Origin: Thermohalobaculum sp963721105
Lineage (GTDB): Bacteria; Pseudomonadota; Alphaproteobacteria; Rhodobacterales; Rhodobacteraceae
Length of the DNA stretch: 64,000 nt
Assembly (NCBI GenBank): GCA_963721105.1
Contig: CAVRHY010000005.1
Span: 434,001 to 498,000, forward strand
Reading direction: 5' to 3'
Positions 48,639 to 57,578 of the stretch are shown one piece after another; the first letter of the stretch is position 1; each line of letters begins with the position of its first letter. Under the pieces are notes generated by a model that searched no databases, was not told the origin of the DNA, and saw only the letters and a program-made list of their open reading frames with translations. Both the position numbers and the translations under genes were made by a program.

Positions 48639-49183
48639 ACCTCCCCCTCCTCTCTACCCCGGATCTCGTTGGCGTGCCCATCGTCGAGACCGAGCGCCTG
48701 GTGCTGCGCGCGCCCGCTTCCCGCGATGTCGACGCCTACATCGCCGCGCATGACGAGGAACGCGCCCAATGGATGGGCGGCCATTCCGGGCGCGATGCCG
48801 CCTGGCGCGCCTTCTCCGCCATCACCGGCCACTGGGCACTGCGCGGCTTCGGCCTCTGGGCCGTGACGCGGAAAGGCTCGGAAGCGATCCTCGGCACCGT
48901 TGGCTGCTGGTACCCGGAGGGCTGGCCCGAGCGCGAGATCGGCTGGTTCATCTTCCCGCCCGCCGAGGGCCTGGGGCTAGCCCGCGAGGCGGCGCTCGCC
49001 GCCCGCGACTTCGCCTATAGCCGGCTCGGCTGGGCCACCGCGGTCAGCTACATCCACCCGAAGAACGCCCGCTCGATCGCGCTGGCCGAGCGCCTCGGCG
49101 CCGTCCGCGACGACAAGGCCGCGCGGCCGAAGCCGGAGCTCGGCACCCTCGTCTTCCGCCACCCTGCCCCGGGGGCGTCGTGA
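48635..49183 (+). CDS. GNAT family N-acetyltransferase (RimJ/RimL-like)
   Basis: A 182-residue RimJ/RimL-type acetyltransferase. VETERLVLRAPASRDVDAYIA starts the fold, and EREIGWFIFPPAEGLGLAREAALAARDFAYSRLGW contains the acetyl-CoA region (with LGLAREA replacing the usual G-x-G-x-A form). AVSYIHPKNARSIALAERLGA follows as expected. The acceptor is unknown. It is coupled to the preceding remnant by a 4-bp overlap and lies between ffh and aroQ, as in relatives. Confidence 0.9.
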   Translation: MNLPLLSTPDLVGVPIVETERLVLRAPASRDVDAYIAAHDEERAQWMGGHSGRDAAWRAFSAITGHWALRGFGLWAVTRKGSEAILGTVGCWYPEGWPEREIGWFIFPPAEGLGLAREAALAARDFAYSRLGWATAVSYIHPKNARSIALAERLGAVRDDKAARPKPELGTLVFRHPAPGAS

Positions 49184-49274
49184 TGCGGGGGCAGCGGGTG
49201 CGGGCTCGGGGCGGCCACGGCGCGGCGCCCGCCGCGCCGTGGCGCCGCTCACCACCCCATAGCCGGAGACCGTG

Positions 49275-49568
49275 ATGTCCGACGCCGACCGCGCGCAGGC
49301 CCTTCTGGGCGAGCTCCGCCGCTCGATCGACAACCTCGACGCGGTGCTCGTCCACACGCTGGCCGAGCGCTTCCGCTGCACCCAGGCGGTCGGCCGGCTC
49401 AAGGCCGAGCACGACCTGCCGGCGGCCGACCCGGACCGCGAGGCGCGGATGATCGACCGGCTCGAGCGGCTCTCGGCCGACAGCGGGCTCGACCCGGAAT
49501 TCGCCAGGAAGTTCATGCGCTTCATCGTCGATGAAGTGATCCACCACCACCAGCAGATGCAGAAATAG
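49275..49568 (+). CDS. aroQ: chorismate mutase, AroQ type
   Basis: Catalyses chorismate to prephenate for phenylalanine and tyrosine synthesis. The 97-residue helical protein shows LLGELRRSIDNLDAVLVHTLAERFRCTQAVGRLKAEHDLPAADPDRE-like family order, with the conserved Arg/Asp near the start, the FRCTQAVGRLK helix, and a terminal FMRFIVDEVIHHHQQMQ helix. The ATG at 49275 is used; a GTG three bases upstream is possible. It is a stand-alone small mutase before rpsP. Confidence 0.93.
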   Translation: MSDADRAQALLGELRRSIDNLDAVLVHTLAERFRCTQAVGRLKAEHDLPAADPDREARMIDRLERLSADSGLDPEFARKFMRFIVDEVIHHHQQMQK

Positions 49569-49606
49569 CTCCCGACCGGAGCGTCGCCAATTCAAGGAGA
49601 GACCTC

Positions 49607-50075
49607 ATGGCAATGAAGATCAGACTGGCTCGCGGCGGCTCGAAGAAGCGGCCTTTCTACCGCATCGTCGCGACCGACAGCCGCATGCCGCGCGACGGCC
49701 GCTATCTCGAGCGGCTGGGCACCTACGACCCGCTGCTGCCCCGCGACAACGAGAACCGCGTGAAGATGGACGTCGAGCGCGTCAAGCACTGGCTGGAGAA
49801 GGGCGCCGAGCCGACCGACCGCATCGCCCGCATGCTCGAGGCCGCCGGCCTGCGTCGCGGCCCGCAAGCGCTCGAACCCGAACAAGGCCGTGCCCGGCGA
49901 GAAGGCGAAGAAGCGCGCCGACGAGCGCGACGCCCGCGCCAAGGCTGCCGAGGAGGCCGCGAAGGCGCCCGCCGAGGCGCCGGCCGAGGAAACCCCCGCC
50001 GAGGAGCCGGCCGCCGAGGCGACGGCAGACGCCGCGACCGCCGACGACTCGACCACCGAGCAGGCGGCCGAGTAA
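49607..50075 (+). CDS. rpsP: 30S ribosomal protein S16, extended C-terminus, one apparent frameshift
   Basis: S16 is an essential 30S assembly protein. The first 85 residues (MKIRLARGGSKKRPFYRIVATDSRMPRDGRY-type start, then LGTYDPLLP and VKHWLEKGAEPTDRIARML) are canonical. One extra C at about 49856 shifts the frame after LEAAGLR. Repaired, the protein continues AARKRSNPNKAVPGEKAKKR and an Ala/Glu-rich tail to TAA at 50075, 155 residues in all. Long tails of this kind occur in alphaproteobacterial S16. Because the gene is essential, the frameshift is almost certainly not real. Confidence 0.95.
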
Positions 50076-50079
50076 GCCC

Positions 50080-50857
50080 GTGGGCACGCTCGAGGGAAAG
50101 GTCGCGATCGTCACCGGCGCCGGCTCGATGAACGGCATCGGCGCCGCCACGGTGCGCCAGCTGGTCGCCGACGGGGCCACCGTCTACGCCACCGACCGCT
50201 CGGCCGAGGACTGCCGGGCGGTGGCCGAGGCGGCGGGCGCGCGGTCGCGCGCCGTCGACATCACCGACCGCGGCCAGATCGACGCCTGCGTCGCCGCGGT
50301 GATGGCCGAGCATGGCCGGCTCGACATCCTGGTCAACAACGCCGGCGTCGCCGCGGGCGGCAAGCCGTTCCTCGAGATCACCGACGCCGACTGGCAGGCG
50401 AGCTTTTCGGTGAACATCAAGGGCACCGCCGATTTCTGCCAGTCGGCGATCCCGTCAATGCTCGAGCAGCCCGAGAGCTGCATCGTCAACCTCAGCTCGA
50501 TGGTCGGCATCGGCGCGCAGCGCGCCTTCGGTGCCTACACCACGTCGAAGCACGCGCTGATCGGCATGACCAAGACGATCGCCGCCGAGTTCGGCCCGCA
50601 GGGGCTGCGCTGCACGGCGGTCTGCCCGGGCTTCATCGCCACCGAGTTCCACGAGGACGTCAACCGCCGTCTCGCCGCCGAGCAGGGGCTCGGCCTCGAG
50701 GACCTTCAAGGCGAAGCGCTACGAGTAGGTGGCGCTGCGCCGCGCCGGCACGCCGGACGAGGTGGCGGCGCTGATCGGCTTCATCTGCGGCCCCGGCGGC
50801 TCGTACATCACCGGCGTCGCGATGCCCGTCACCGGCGGCGTCCAGCTCGGCCTCTGA
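50080..50857 (+). CDS. SDR-family oxidoreductase, frame disrupted near the C-terminus
   Basis: A short-chain dehydrogenase with the cofactor motif VTGAGSMNGIGAATV, NNAGVAAGG and a catalytic Ser...YTTSK (Tyr and Lys present). It reads normally for about 207 residues. From 50704 the homologous C-terminus (LRRAGTPDEVAALIGFICGPGGSYITGVAMPV) is in the next frame. Reading FKAKRYE in that frame meets a TAG at 50726-50728 before VALRRAG. Either one indel plus a nonsense change has occurred, or a single indel sits just after the TAG. The gene lies in a conserved ribosomal block between rpsP and rimM, where an SDR is unusual. Substrate unknown. Confidence 0.75.
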
Positions 50858-50913
50858 GATGACGCGCCCGGCCTCGCCACAGGCATCTCCTCCCCCGCCG
50901 GGGCAGGGCTAGA

Positions 50914-51426
50914 GTGGCGGCGCCGGTGCCGGGGCGCGACATGGTCTGCGTCGGCGCCATCGCCGGCGCCTTCGGCGTGCGCGGCGAGGCGCGCGTCAAG
51001 TCGTTCTGCACCGACCCCGCCGCCATCGCCGGCTATTCGCCGCTGTCGACCGAGGACGGCCGGACCTTCGACCTCCGCATCACGCGCGAGATCAAGGAGG
51101 CCTTCGCCGCGCGCCTCTCGGGCGTCGAGACGCGCGAGCAGGCCGAGGCGCTGCGCGGCACCCGCCTCTACGCGCCGCGCGACCGGCTGCCGCCGCTGGC
51201 CGACGAGGAGTTCTACCACGCCGACCTGATCGGCCTCGAGGTCGTCGACACAGGCGGCGCGGTGCTCGGCCGCGTCCGCGCGGTGCACGATTTCGGCGCC
51301 GGCGACGTCATCGAGGTGCTCGGCGAGACCGAGCTGATGCTGCCCTTCACCCGCGCCGTGGTGCCGACGGTCGACCTGGCCGCCGGCCGCCTTGTCGCGG
51401 ATCTCGGGGAAGTCGCGGGTGGCTGA
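50914..51426 (+). CDS. rimM: ribosome maturation factor RimM
   Basis: RimM binds S19 and assists 16S processing and 30S assembly. The 170-residue protein has the N-terminal barrel (VCVGAIAGAFGVRGEARVKSF) and a C-terminal PRC-like domain (FYHADLIGLEVVDTGGAVLGRVRAVHDFGAGDVIEV, then LMLPFTRAVVP). The GTG at 50914 is chosen. The ATG at 50941 (MVCVGAI) is an equally plausible start giving 161 residues. It overlaps trmD by 8 bp. Confidence 0.94.
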   Translation: MAAPVPGRDMVCVGAIAGAFGVRGEARVKSFCTDPAAIAGYSPLSTEDGRTFDLRITREIKEAFAARLSGVETREQAEALRGTRLYAPRDRLPPLADEEFYHADLIGLEVVDTGGAVLGRVRAVHDFGAGDVIEVLGETELMLPFTRAVVPTVDLAAGRLVADLGEVAGG

Positions 51427-52190
51427 GCCCTTCACCGCGCGCGTCCTCACGCTGTTCCCCGAGGCCTTCCCGGGGACGCTGGGTATCGGGCTGACCGGGC
51501 GGGCGCTGGCCGATGGCGTTATGGCGTCTCGACGTTCTTGACATCCGGGGCTTCGCGCACGATAGACACCGCACCGTCGACGACACCCCCGCTGGCGGGG
51601 GGCCGGGCATGGTGATGCGTGCCGACATCGTCGCGGCGGCTGTGGATGCGGCGCAGGAGCAGGTGCCCCGAGGGGCGCGCTGGCCTGTGCTTTACCTGTC
51701 TCCGCGCGGCCGCCCGCTGACGCAGGCGCGCGCCGAGACACTGGCCGCGGGCGAGGGGCTGACCCTCCTCTGCGGCCGCTACGAGGGCGTCGACCAGCGC
51801 GTGCTGGAGGCGCGCGAGGTCGAGGAGATCTCGGTCGGCGACTACGTGCTGACCGGGGGAGAGCCGGCGGCGATGGTGCTGCTGGACGCGGTGGTCAGGC
51901 TGCGGCCCGGGGTTCTGGGCAACGCCGCCTCGACCGACGAGGAGAGTTTCGCGGGTGGCCTGCTGGAGCACCCGCACTACACGAGGCCCACGACCTGGGA
52001 AGGGCGCGAGATACCGGAGGTTCTGCTCTCCGGCCACCACGCCCGCATCGCCGACTGGCGGCGCGACCGGGCCGGGGAACTGACACGGGAACGGCGTCCC
52101 GACCTCTGGGCGGCCCATCAGGCGGCCGCGGCAGACCCAGAGCAATCGGACGCGCACACCGCCGCGAAGGCGGGCAAGAAGAAGGACTGA
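51419..52190 (+). CDS. trmD: tRNA (guanine-N1)-methyltransferase TrmD, one apparent frameshift
   Basis: TrmD methylates G37 of tRNA and is essential in most bacteria. The GTG at 51419 gives VLTLFPEAFPGTLGIGLTGRAL. After LADGV, one extra base at about 51519-51521 shifts the frame. The remainder shows WRLDVLDIRGFAHDRHRTVDDTPAGGGPGMVM, the SAM trefoil-knot motif LLCGRYEGVDQR, and EISVGDYVLTGGEPAAM. Repaired, it is 256 residues. The C-terminal Lys-rich end is family-like. Confidence 0.95.
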
Positions 52191-52194
52191 GACC

Positions 52195-52593
52195 ATGAAC
52201 CTGCTGCAGCAGCTCGAGGCCGAGCACGTCGCCGAACTGGGCCGCACGATCCCCGACTTCGCGCCGGGCGATACGGTGCGCGTCGGCTACCGCGTGACGG
52301 AGGGCACCCGCACGCGCGTCCAGAACTACGAGGGCGTCTGCATCGCGCGCAACGGCGGCAAGGGCATCGGCGCCAGCTTCACGGTGCGCAAGATCAGCTT
52401 TGGCGAGGGCGTCGAGCGCGTCTTCCCGCTGCACTCGCCGAACATCGACGCCATTTTCGTGGTGCGCCGCGGCAAGGTCCGCCGCGCCAAGCTCTACTAC
52501 CTGCGCCAGCGTCGCGGCAAGTCGGCCCGCATCGTCGAGAAGACGAACTACCGGCCCCGCGAGGACGCCGGCAAGGCGGCCGCCAGCGAGTAA
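52195..52593 (+). CDS. rplS: 50S ribosomal protein L19
   Basis: L19 sits at the subunit interface near 30S. The 132-residue protein (LLQQLEAEHVAEL, then IPDFAPGDTVRVGYRVTEGTRTRVQNYEGVCIARNGGKGIGASFTVRKISFGEGVERVFPLHSPN-type core, and YYLRQRRGKSARI) is canonical with a short C-terminal extension. It follows trmD by 4 bp and closes the ffh-rplS block. rpmE is not found next to it. Confidence 0.96.
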   Translation: MNLLQQLEAEHVAELGRTIPDFAPGDTVRVGYRVTEGTRTRVQNYEGVCIARNGGKGIGASFTVRKISFGEGVERVFPLHSPNIDAIFVVRRGKVRRAKLYYLRQRRGKSARIVEKTNYRPREDAGKAAASE

Positions 52594-52605
52594 TCCCGGC
52601 CCCGC

Positions 52606-52626
52606 CCCCCACCCCGGCGGTGGGGG
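52606..52626 (+). terminator. GC-rich hairpin after rplS
   Basis: A perfect 8-bp stem (CCCCCACC/GGTGGGGG) with a CCGGC loop starts 13 bp after the rplS stop. It lacks a T-run but is the most likely end of the ribosomal block. Confidence 0.55.
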
Positions 52627-53327
52627 CCAGCTCTCCCGGCCGATGTGGGTGCGTGCGTGCACGCGCCCTACCCGCTTGAGCCGACGGCCTGCGTTCACCT
52701 GACGCTAACCCTGTCGGCGTATCACCCGGTCCATAGGGCAAGCGGCCGGTCGTGGACGGTTCGCCCCCTGTGCGCGCACGAAGGGGCGCTCCGGTTTCTG
52801 GCAGACCGGGGGCGCCACCCGCCCCGCAAGGGGCACCCGCGGCCGGCGGGCCGTGCTTCTTCCGTGAGATCCGGGCCGCAGCGCCGCAGGCGCCGGACTT
52901 CCGGGCACGCAGGACAGAGGGCAGGCGCCCTCCGGATCGGTCCGGGGGCGCCCAGGTCCCTCCCCCACCCGAGACCTCCCGACCATCGGAGACCCGGACA
53001 CCGGGCGAGCCGCGCCTTGGCGTGTCCGCCCGCCGGGACCGCGCAATTACCCTACTTCCGCATCCGCTCAGACCCAACCGCCCCCCGCGGCTGCCCGACC
53101 GTCCTCCCTGCGCAAGCGGGGATCTGCTGGCGCAGGACCTTCAGGGACCGACCGCGACCCGGCCGGGTCGGAACTCCCGTCGCCGGCCGCCCTTCATCGG
53201 AGCTGCCACGGCATTCCCTGTGGCGATCGGACGCGCCGGGAGCCGGGCCGTGCCCCCTGCTCGTGGCGCAACCGGGCGGCGCCGGCCAGCTTACCGCCAG
53301 CTCACCGCCAGTTCACCGTGGCGTCAA

Positions 53328-53356
53328 TTGCCCTTGGCTGCGCGACGGGATAAGTC
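53328..53356 (+). promoter_or_regulatory. candidate sigma-70 promoter for the M48 protease
   Basis: TTGCCC (53328-53333) and TAAGTC (53351-53356) are separated by 17 bp. The transcript would start about 40 bp before the GTG at 53404. Confidence 0.45.
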
Positions 53357-53403
53357 TCCTGCATCCGGCGCCCGCCTCGCGCTGCAACCGGGAGTGCGTA
53401 CCC

Positions 53404-54741
53404 GTGTCCATCATCGGTCGCCTTCGGGTCGTCGCCCCCGTAGTCGGCGTCCTCGCGTTCCTGGTCCTGCCCGGGACGGCGGCGGCGTTGTCGCTGATCC
53501 GCGACGCCGAAATCGAACGGACGCTGAAGCACATGGCCACGCCGGTCTTCGAGGCGGCCAGGCTGACGCCGTCCTCGGTCGAGATGTTCATGATCAACGA
53601 CCGGTCGCTGAACGCCTTCGTCGCTGGCGGGCGGCGGATTTTCCTGAACACCGGGCTGATCATGGAACTCGATACGCCCGAAGAGCTTTTGGGTGTCATC
53701 GCGCACGAGACCGGCCACATCGTCGGCGGGCACGAGGCGCGCCGCGCCATTGCCGTCCGCAAGACCAAGGGACCGGCGCTGATCGCCCTGCTGGCCGGCA
53801 TCGCCGCGGGTGCGGCCGGCGGAGGGGAGGCCGGGGCGGCGGCCGCGATGGGCATGCAGGGGCTGCTGCAGCGCAACATCCTGGCCTACAGCCGGGGCGA
53901 GGAGGCCTCGGCCGACCAGGCGGCGCTGTCGTTCCTGACGCACGCCGGCGTCGACCCCGAGGGCCTCGAGCGCGTGCTCGAGCGGTTCCGCGGCCAGGAG
54001 GTGCTGGCGATCGGCAACCTCGACCCCTACGTCCTGACCCACCCGCTCAGCACCGAGCGCATGACGCTGATCGAGCGCCGCGTCGCCGAGACGGCCGGGC
54101 GCGCCTGGCCGAAGGACCCGGATCGCGAGTACTGGTACCAGCGGACGCGCGCCAAGCTCAGCGGCTTCCTGCGCGACCCGGCGCAGGTGCTGAACCAGAT
54201 TTCGGGCAAGCCCGAGACCGAGTTCACCCTCTACGAGCGCGCCATCGCGCTGCACCGGCTGCCCGACCCCCGCGGCGCCGTCGAGGCCGCCGACCGGCTG
54301 ATCGCCATGCGGCCGAGCGATCCCTACTACAACGAGCTGAAGGGGCAGATCCTGCTCGAGACTGGCAAGGCTGCCGAGGCGGTGCCGTCCTATCGCCGGG
54401 CCGTGCAGCTCGCGCCGGGGGAGCCTCTGCTGAAGGCCGGGCTCGGCCGCGCGCTCCTGCAGCTCAACACGCCCGCCGCCGATGCCGAGGCGCTGTCTAT
54501 CCTCGAGGCGGCGCGGCGCGAAGATCTGGCCGACGCCTCGGCGCTGCGCGACCTGGCGACCGCCTACGACCGCGCCGGCCAGCTCGGCATGGCGGCGCTG
54601 TCCACCGCCGAGCGCTACGCGCTGAACGGCGCTACCGACGACGCGATCAGCCTGGCCAAGCGCGCGGCGGCGGTGCTGCCAAACGGCTCGCCCGGCTGGC
54701 TGCGCGCCCAGGACATCCTGGCGCTCGACACCGACAAGTGA
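53404..54741 (+). CDS. M48-family metalloprotease with TPR repeats (BepA-like)
   Basis: A periplasmic zinc protease and chaperone of the outer-membrane quality-control type. The 445-residue protein has a signal peptide (residues 1-28, ending TAAAL), the zinc motif VIAHETGHIVGGHEARR (HExxH) and the third ligand Glu in SRGEEASADQAAL. C-terminal TPR-like helices (from about residue 260, AIALHRLPDPRGAVEAADRLIAM) complete it. A GGGAG ribosome site precedes the GTG start. In-frame sequence upstream to 52645 has no homology and is rejected. The dsbA-like gene follows by 24 bp. Confidence 0.92.
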   Translation: MSIIGRLRVVAPVVGVLAFLVLPGTAAALSLIRDAEIERTLKHMATPVFEAARLTPSSVEMFMINDRSLNAFVAGGRRIFLNTGLIMELDTPEELLGVIAHETGHIVGGHEARRAIAVRKTKGPALIALLAGIAAGAAGGGEAGAAAAMGMQGLLQRNILAYSRGEEASADQAALSFLTHAGVDPEGLERVLERFRGQEVLAIGNLDPYVLTHPLSTERMTLIERRVAETAGRAWPKDPDREYWYQRTRAKLSGFLRDPAQVLNQISGKPETEFTLYERAIALHRLPDPRGAVEAADRLIAMRPSDPYYNELKGQILLETGKAAEAVPSYRRAVQLAPGEPLLKAGLGRALLQLNTPAADAEALSILEAARREDLADASALRDLATAYDRAGQLGMAALSTAERYALNGATDDAISLAKRAAAVLPNGSPGWLRAQDILALDTDK

Positions 54742-54765
54742 CGCGACACCCGAACCGGAGAGATC

Positions 54766-55539
54766 ATGCGAACCACACTGGCCACCCTGGCCCTGACCGC
54801 CGCGCTGGCGCTTCCCGCCGTCATGGCCTCGCCAGCCGGCGCGGCGCCGCTCGACCTGACGGACATGTCCGCCTCGGACCGGGCCGCCTTCGGCGAGCAG
54901 GTGCGCGGCTACCTGATGGAGCATCCCGAGGTGATCATGGAGGTCATCCAGGAGCTGGAGAAGCGCCGCTCGGCCGCGGCCGAGGAGACCGACAAGCAAC
55001 TCGTCGCCGAGAACGCCGAACGGCTTCTGGACGACGGCTTCTCCTGGGTCGCCGGCAACCCTGACGGCGACGTCACGCTGGTCGAGTTCCTCGACTACCG
55101 CTGCGGCTACTGCAAGAAGGCGCAGCCCGAGGTGGAGGCGCTGCTGAAGCAGGACCCGAACATCCGGCTGGTCGTCAAGGAGTTCCCGATCCTCGGCCCG
55201 GACTCGGTGACCGCCGGGCGGATGGCGCTGGCGGCGCTCGAGACCGACCGGGCGAAGTTCGGCGCGCTGCACGACGCGCTGATGGGCTACAAGGGCAACC
55301 TGACCGAGCAGGTCGCCTACCGGCTGGCCGCCGAGGCCGGCTATGACACGGGCGCGCTGAAGACGCTGGCCTCGAGCGACAAGATCGCCGAGCGCGTGCA
55401 ACAGAACTACCAGCTTGCCCAGGCGCTCGGGATCAACGGCACGCCGGGCTTCGTCATCGGCGACGAAATAATTCGCGGCTACCTGCCGGCCGACCAGCTC
55501 AGGGCGGCGGTCGAGGACGCGCGGGTCGCGCAGAACTGA
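54766..55539 (+). CDS. DsbA-family thiol oxidoreductase (Com1-like)
   Basis: A 257-residue periplasmic thioredoxin-fold protein with a signal peptide (residues 1-25, ending ASPAGAA). An N-terminal helical extension (GYLMEHPEVIMEVIQELEKRR) is shared with Com1-type DsbA proteins. The active site is FLDYRCGYCKKAQPEV (CGYC) and the cis-Pro loop is GINGTPGFVIGD. It likely introduces disulfides in exported proteins. It lies in an apparent unit with the M48 protease. Confidence 0.92.
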   Translation: MRTTLATLALTAALALPAVMASPAGAAPLDLTDMSASDRAAFGEQVRGYLMEHPEVIMEVIQELEKRRSAAAEETDKQLVAENAERLLDDGFSWVAGNPDGDVTLVEFLDYRCGYCKKAQPEVEALLKQDPNIRLVVKEFPILGPDSVTAGRMALAALETDRAKFGALHDALMGYKGNLTEQVAYRLAAEAGYDTGALKTLASSDKIAERVQQNYQLAQALGINGTPGFVIGDEIIRGYLPADQLRAAVEDARVAQN

Positions 55540-55566
55540 GTGGACGCATCGCGGACCGCGGCAGCG

Positions 55567-55589
55567 GCAGGGCGGACTGCCCGCCCTGC
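55567..55589. terminator. strong hairpin between dsbA-like and rhodanese genes
   Basis: A 9-bp perfect stem GCAGGGCGG/CCGCCCTGC with a 5-nt loop lies within an outer GGACC...GGTCC pairing. It begins 27 bp after the dsbA-like stop, with no T-run. Confidence 0.5.
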
Positions 55590-55654
55590 TGGTCCGCGGC
55601 AGTCCGGCTGAGCCTGCGCTCCGCCGGCCGCGAACAATGACGACAGGGGGAAAG

Positions 55655-57250
55655 ATGACTGACACCGTATCGGCGGCGACTCTGCGCGCCTGGCTCTTCG
55701 GCGGCGACGAGCTGGCGCTGCTGGACGTGCGCGAGCCGGGCGAGGTCGCCGAGGGGCATATCCTGTTCTCGGCGCCCCTGCCCTACAGCCGCTTCGAGAC
55801 CGACCTGCCGCGGCTGGCGCCGAACCCCGGTGTACGCATGGTGCTTTGCGACGCCGGCGACGGCGTGGCCGGGCGCGCGGCGGCACGGGCGCGGGCGATG
55901 GGGTACCGCAACGTCCTCTGCCTGGCGGGCGGGGCCGCGGCCTGGGGCGAGGCGGGGCACACGCTCTACCAGGGCGTCAACGTGCCCAGCAAGGCGTTCG
56001 GCGAGCTGGTCGAGCACGCCTGCGCCACGCCGCGCGTCTCGCCGGCCGAGCTCGAGGCGATGCGGGCCGGCGGCGGCCCCGCCGGCGGCCTCGTGGTCGT
56101 CGACGGCCGGACGCCGGCAGAGTTCGCGCGGATGAACATTCCCGGCGCACGCTTCTGCCCGAACGGCGAGCTGGCGCTGCGCATCGACCGCCTGGCGCCC
56201 GATCCGGAGACGACGATCGTCGTGAACTGCGCCGGGCGGACGCGCTCGATCATCGGCGCGCAGACGCTGATCGACCTCGGCATCCCGAACCGGGTGGTCG
56301 CGCTCGAGAACGGCACGCAGGGCTGGACGCTGGCGGGGCTGACGCTGGAGCACGGCGCCGACCCCGCCCTGCCCGAGCCTGCCGGCGATCTGGATGAGCG
56401 GCGGCGCCGGGCGGCCGAGCTGGCGAGGCGGCACGGCGTCGCGACGGTCTCGCCCGGGGCGCTGGCCGGCTGGCTGCGCGATGGCGACCGCACCACCTAC
56501 CTGCTGGACGTCCGCACCGCCGAGGAGCGGTCGGCGGACCCGGCGGCGACGCGCGCGGTGCTGGACCGGCACGGCGTCGTCCACGCGCCGGGCGGCCAGC
56601 TCGTGCAGGCGACCGACCAGTGGATCGCCGTGCGCCGCGCCCGCGTCGTCGTGCTGGACACCGAGGGCCTGCGCGCGCCCGTGACCGCCGCCTGGCTGGC
56701 GCGGCAGGGCCACGCCGCCGCCGTCCTCGAGGGCGGCCTGGCGGCGTTGGCCGGGCTGGAGCCGCGGCCGGCAGCAGCCGCGCCCGAGCTACCGGCGCTT
56801 CCGCGGATCGACGCCGCCGGGCTGGACGCGCTGCGGCAGGGCGGCGGGGCGAGGGTGCTGGACCTGCGCTCCTCGGCCGCCTACCGCGCCGGTCACGTGC
56901 CGGGAGCGGCCTGGGCGATCAGGCCGCGCATCGCGGCAGCGGCGGGCACCGACCCGCACGTGCTGGTCGCCGATTCGCCCGAGACCGCCGCGCTGGCGGC
57001 GCTGGACCTGCGCGAGGCCGGGGCGCGGGACATCCGGCTGCTGGATGGCGGCATGTCGGCGTGGCAGGCGGCGGACCTGCCGGCCGAGGCGACCCCGGAC
57101 CTGCCGCCGGACGCCGGGCGGATCGACTTCATCGCCTTCACGCATGGCCGGCACGAAGGCGATGACGAGGCCTCGCGGCGCTACCTTTCCTGGGAGATCG
57201 GGCTCGTCGAGCAGCTCGACGCCGACGAACGGGCGGTGTTCCAGGTATAG
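55655..57250 (+). CDS. four-domain rhodanese-like protein
   Basis: The 531-residue protein holds four tandem rhodanese domains (about residues 8-115, 125-235, 265-370, 385-480). Domain 1 has a catalytic-type Cys in MVLCDAGDGVAGR and domain 2 in TIVVNCAGRTRSI. Domains 3 (VVVLDTEGLRA) and 4 (HVLVADSPETA) lack it and are probably structural. The C-terminus (DFIAFTHGRHEGDDEASRRYLSWEIGLVEQLDADERAVFQV) is conserved among bacterial multi-rhodaneses. The start MTDTVSAATL at 55655 has a GGGGGA upstream. Sulfur transfer is likely, acceptor unknown. Confidence 0.9.
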   Translation: MTDTVSAATLRAWLFGGDELALLDVREPGEVAEGHILFSAPLPYSRFETDLPRLAPNPGVRMVLCDAGDGVAGRAAARARAMGYRNVLCLAGGAAAWGEAGHTLYQGVNVPSKAFGELVEHACATPRVSPAELEAMRAGGGPAGGLVVVDGRTPAEFARMNIPGARFCPNGELALRIDRLAPDPETTIVVNCAGRTRSIIGAQTLIDLGIPNRVVALENGTQGWTLAGLTLEHGADPALPEPAGDLDERRRRAAELARRHGVATVSPGALAGWLRDGDRTTYLLDVRTAEERSADPAATRAVLDRHGVVHAPGGQLVQATDQWIAVRRARVVVLDTEGLRAPVTAAWLARQGHAAAVLEGGLAALAGLEPRPAAAAPELPALPRIDAAGLDALRQGGGARVLDLRSSAAYRAGHVPGAAWAIRPRIAAAAGTDPHVLVADSPETAALAALDLREAGARDIRLLDGGMSAWQAADLPAEATPDLPPDAGRIDFIAFTHGRHEGDDEASRRYLSWEIGLVEQLDADERAVFQV

Positions 57251-57578
57251 CGCGACCGCACGGCGCGCCAGGCGCAGGCGGCCCCGCTTGCCGCAGAACA
57301 GAGGACGGAGAGCCGGCGGGACGCGAGCCGAACCGGCCCGCCCCCGGCGCGGCTCGGCGCCAGTCTCCCGCCTGGCCAGGTCCCCCCGCCCGGCCCGTTC
57401 CCCGCAGGCGACGGCAACCCTCGCCGGAGGGTGACCGCCCTGCCCGCGCGGCGCCCTCTCCGCGGCGACCCGGCCCTGTGAAATCCCCGCGAGGAGGGCT
57501 GGCGCGATGCCACCCTTCGCTGATAGGCAAGCGCGCGCCGGCCGCCGTCGCGGCCCGGCGGGGAGCTCGTGAGGATCC
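57251..57578. other. intergenic region rhodanese/MFS
   Basis: A 328-bp region between co-directional genes. It is GC-rich; apart from the GAGGAT ribosome site directly before the MFS start codon I see no convincing promoter, repeat or gene. Confidence 0.5.

Larger units (their letters stand above)
52594..53403. other. long noncoding region rplS/M48 protease
   Basis: An 810-bp region with no supported gene. Plus-strand frames are open because of GC bias, but their residues show no family. It holds a strong hairpin after rplS, a GCCCC-GCAA-GGGGC stem-loop with a GNRA tetraloop at 52821-52834, and an 11-bp ACCGCCAGYTC direct repeat at 53293-53314. A promoter for the protease gene is also present. 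A structured RNA is possible but untested. Confidence 0.55.

Noticed and set aside
52645..53403. N-terminal extension of the M48 protease upstream of the GTG at 53404
   Set aside because: The frame is open but Arg/Pro-rich without homology, while a ribosome site and signal peptide begin at 53404.
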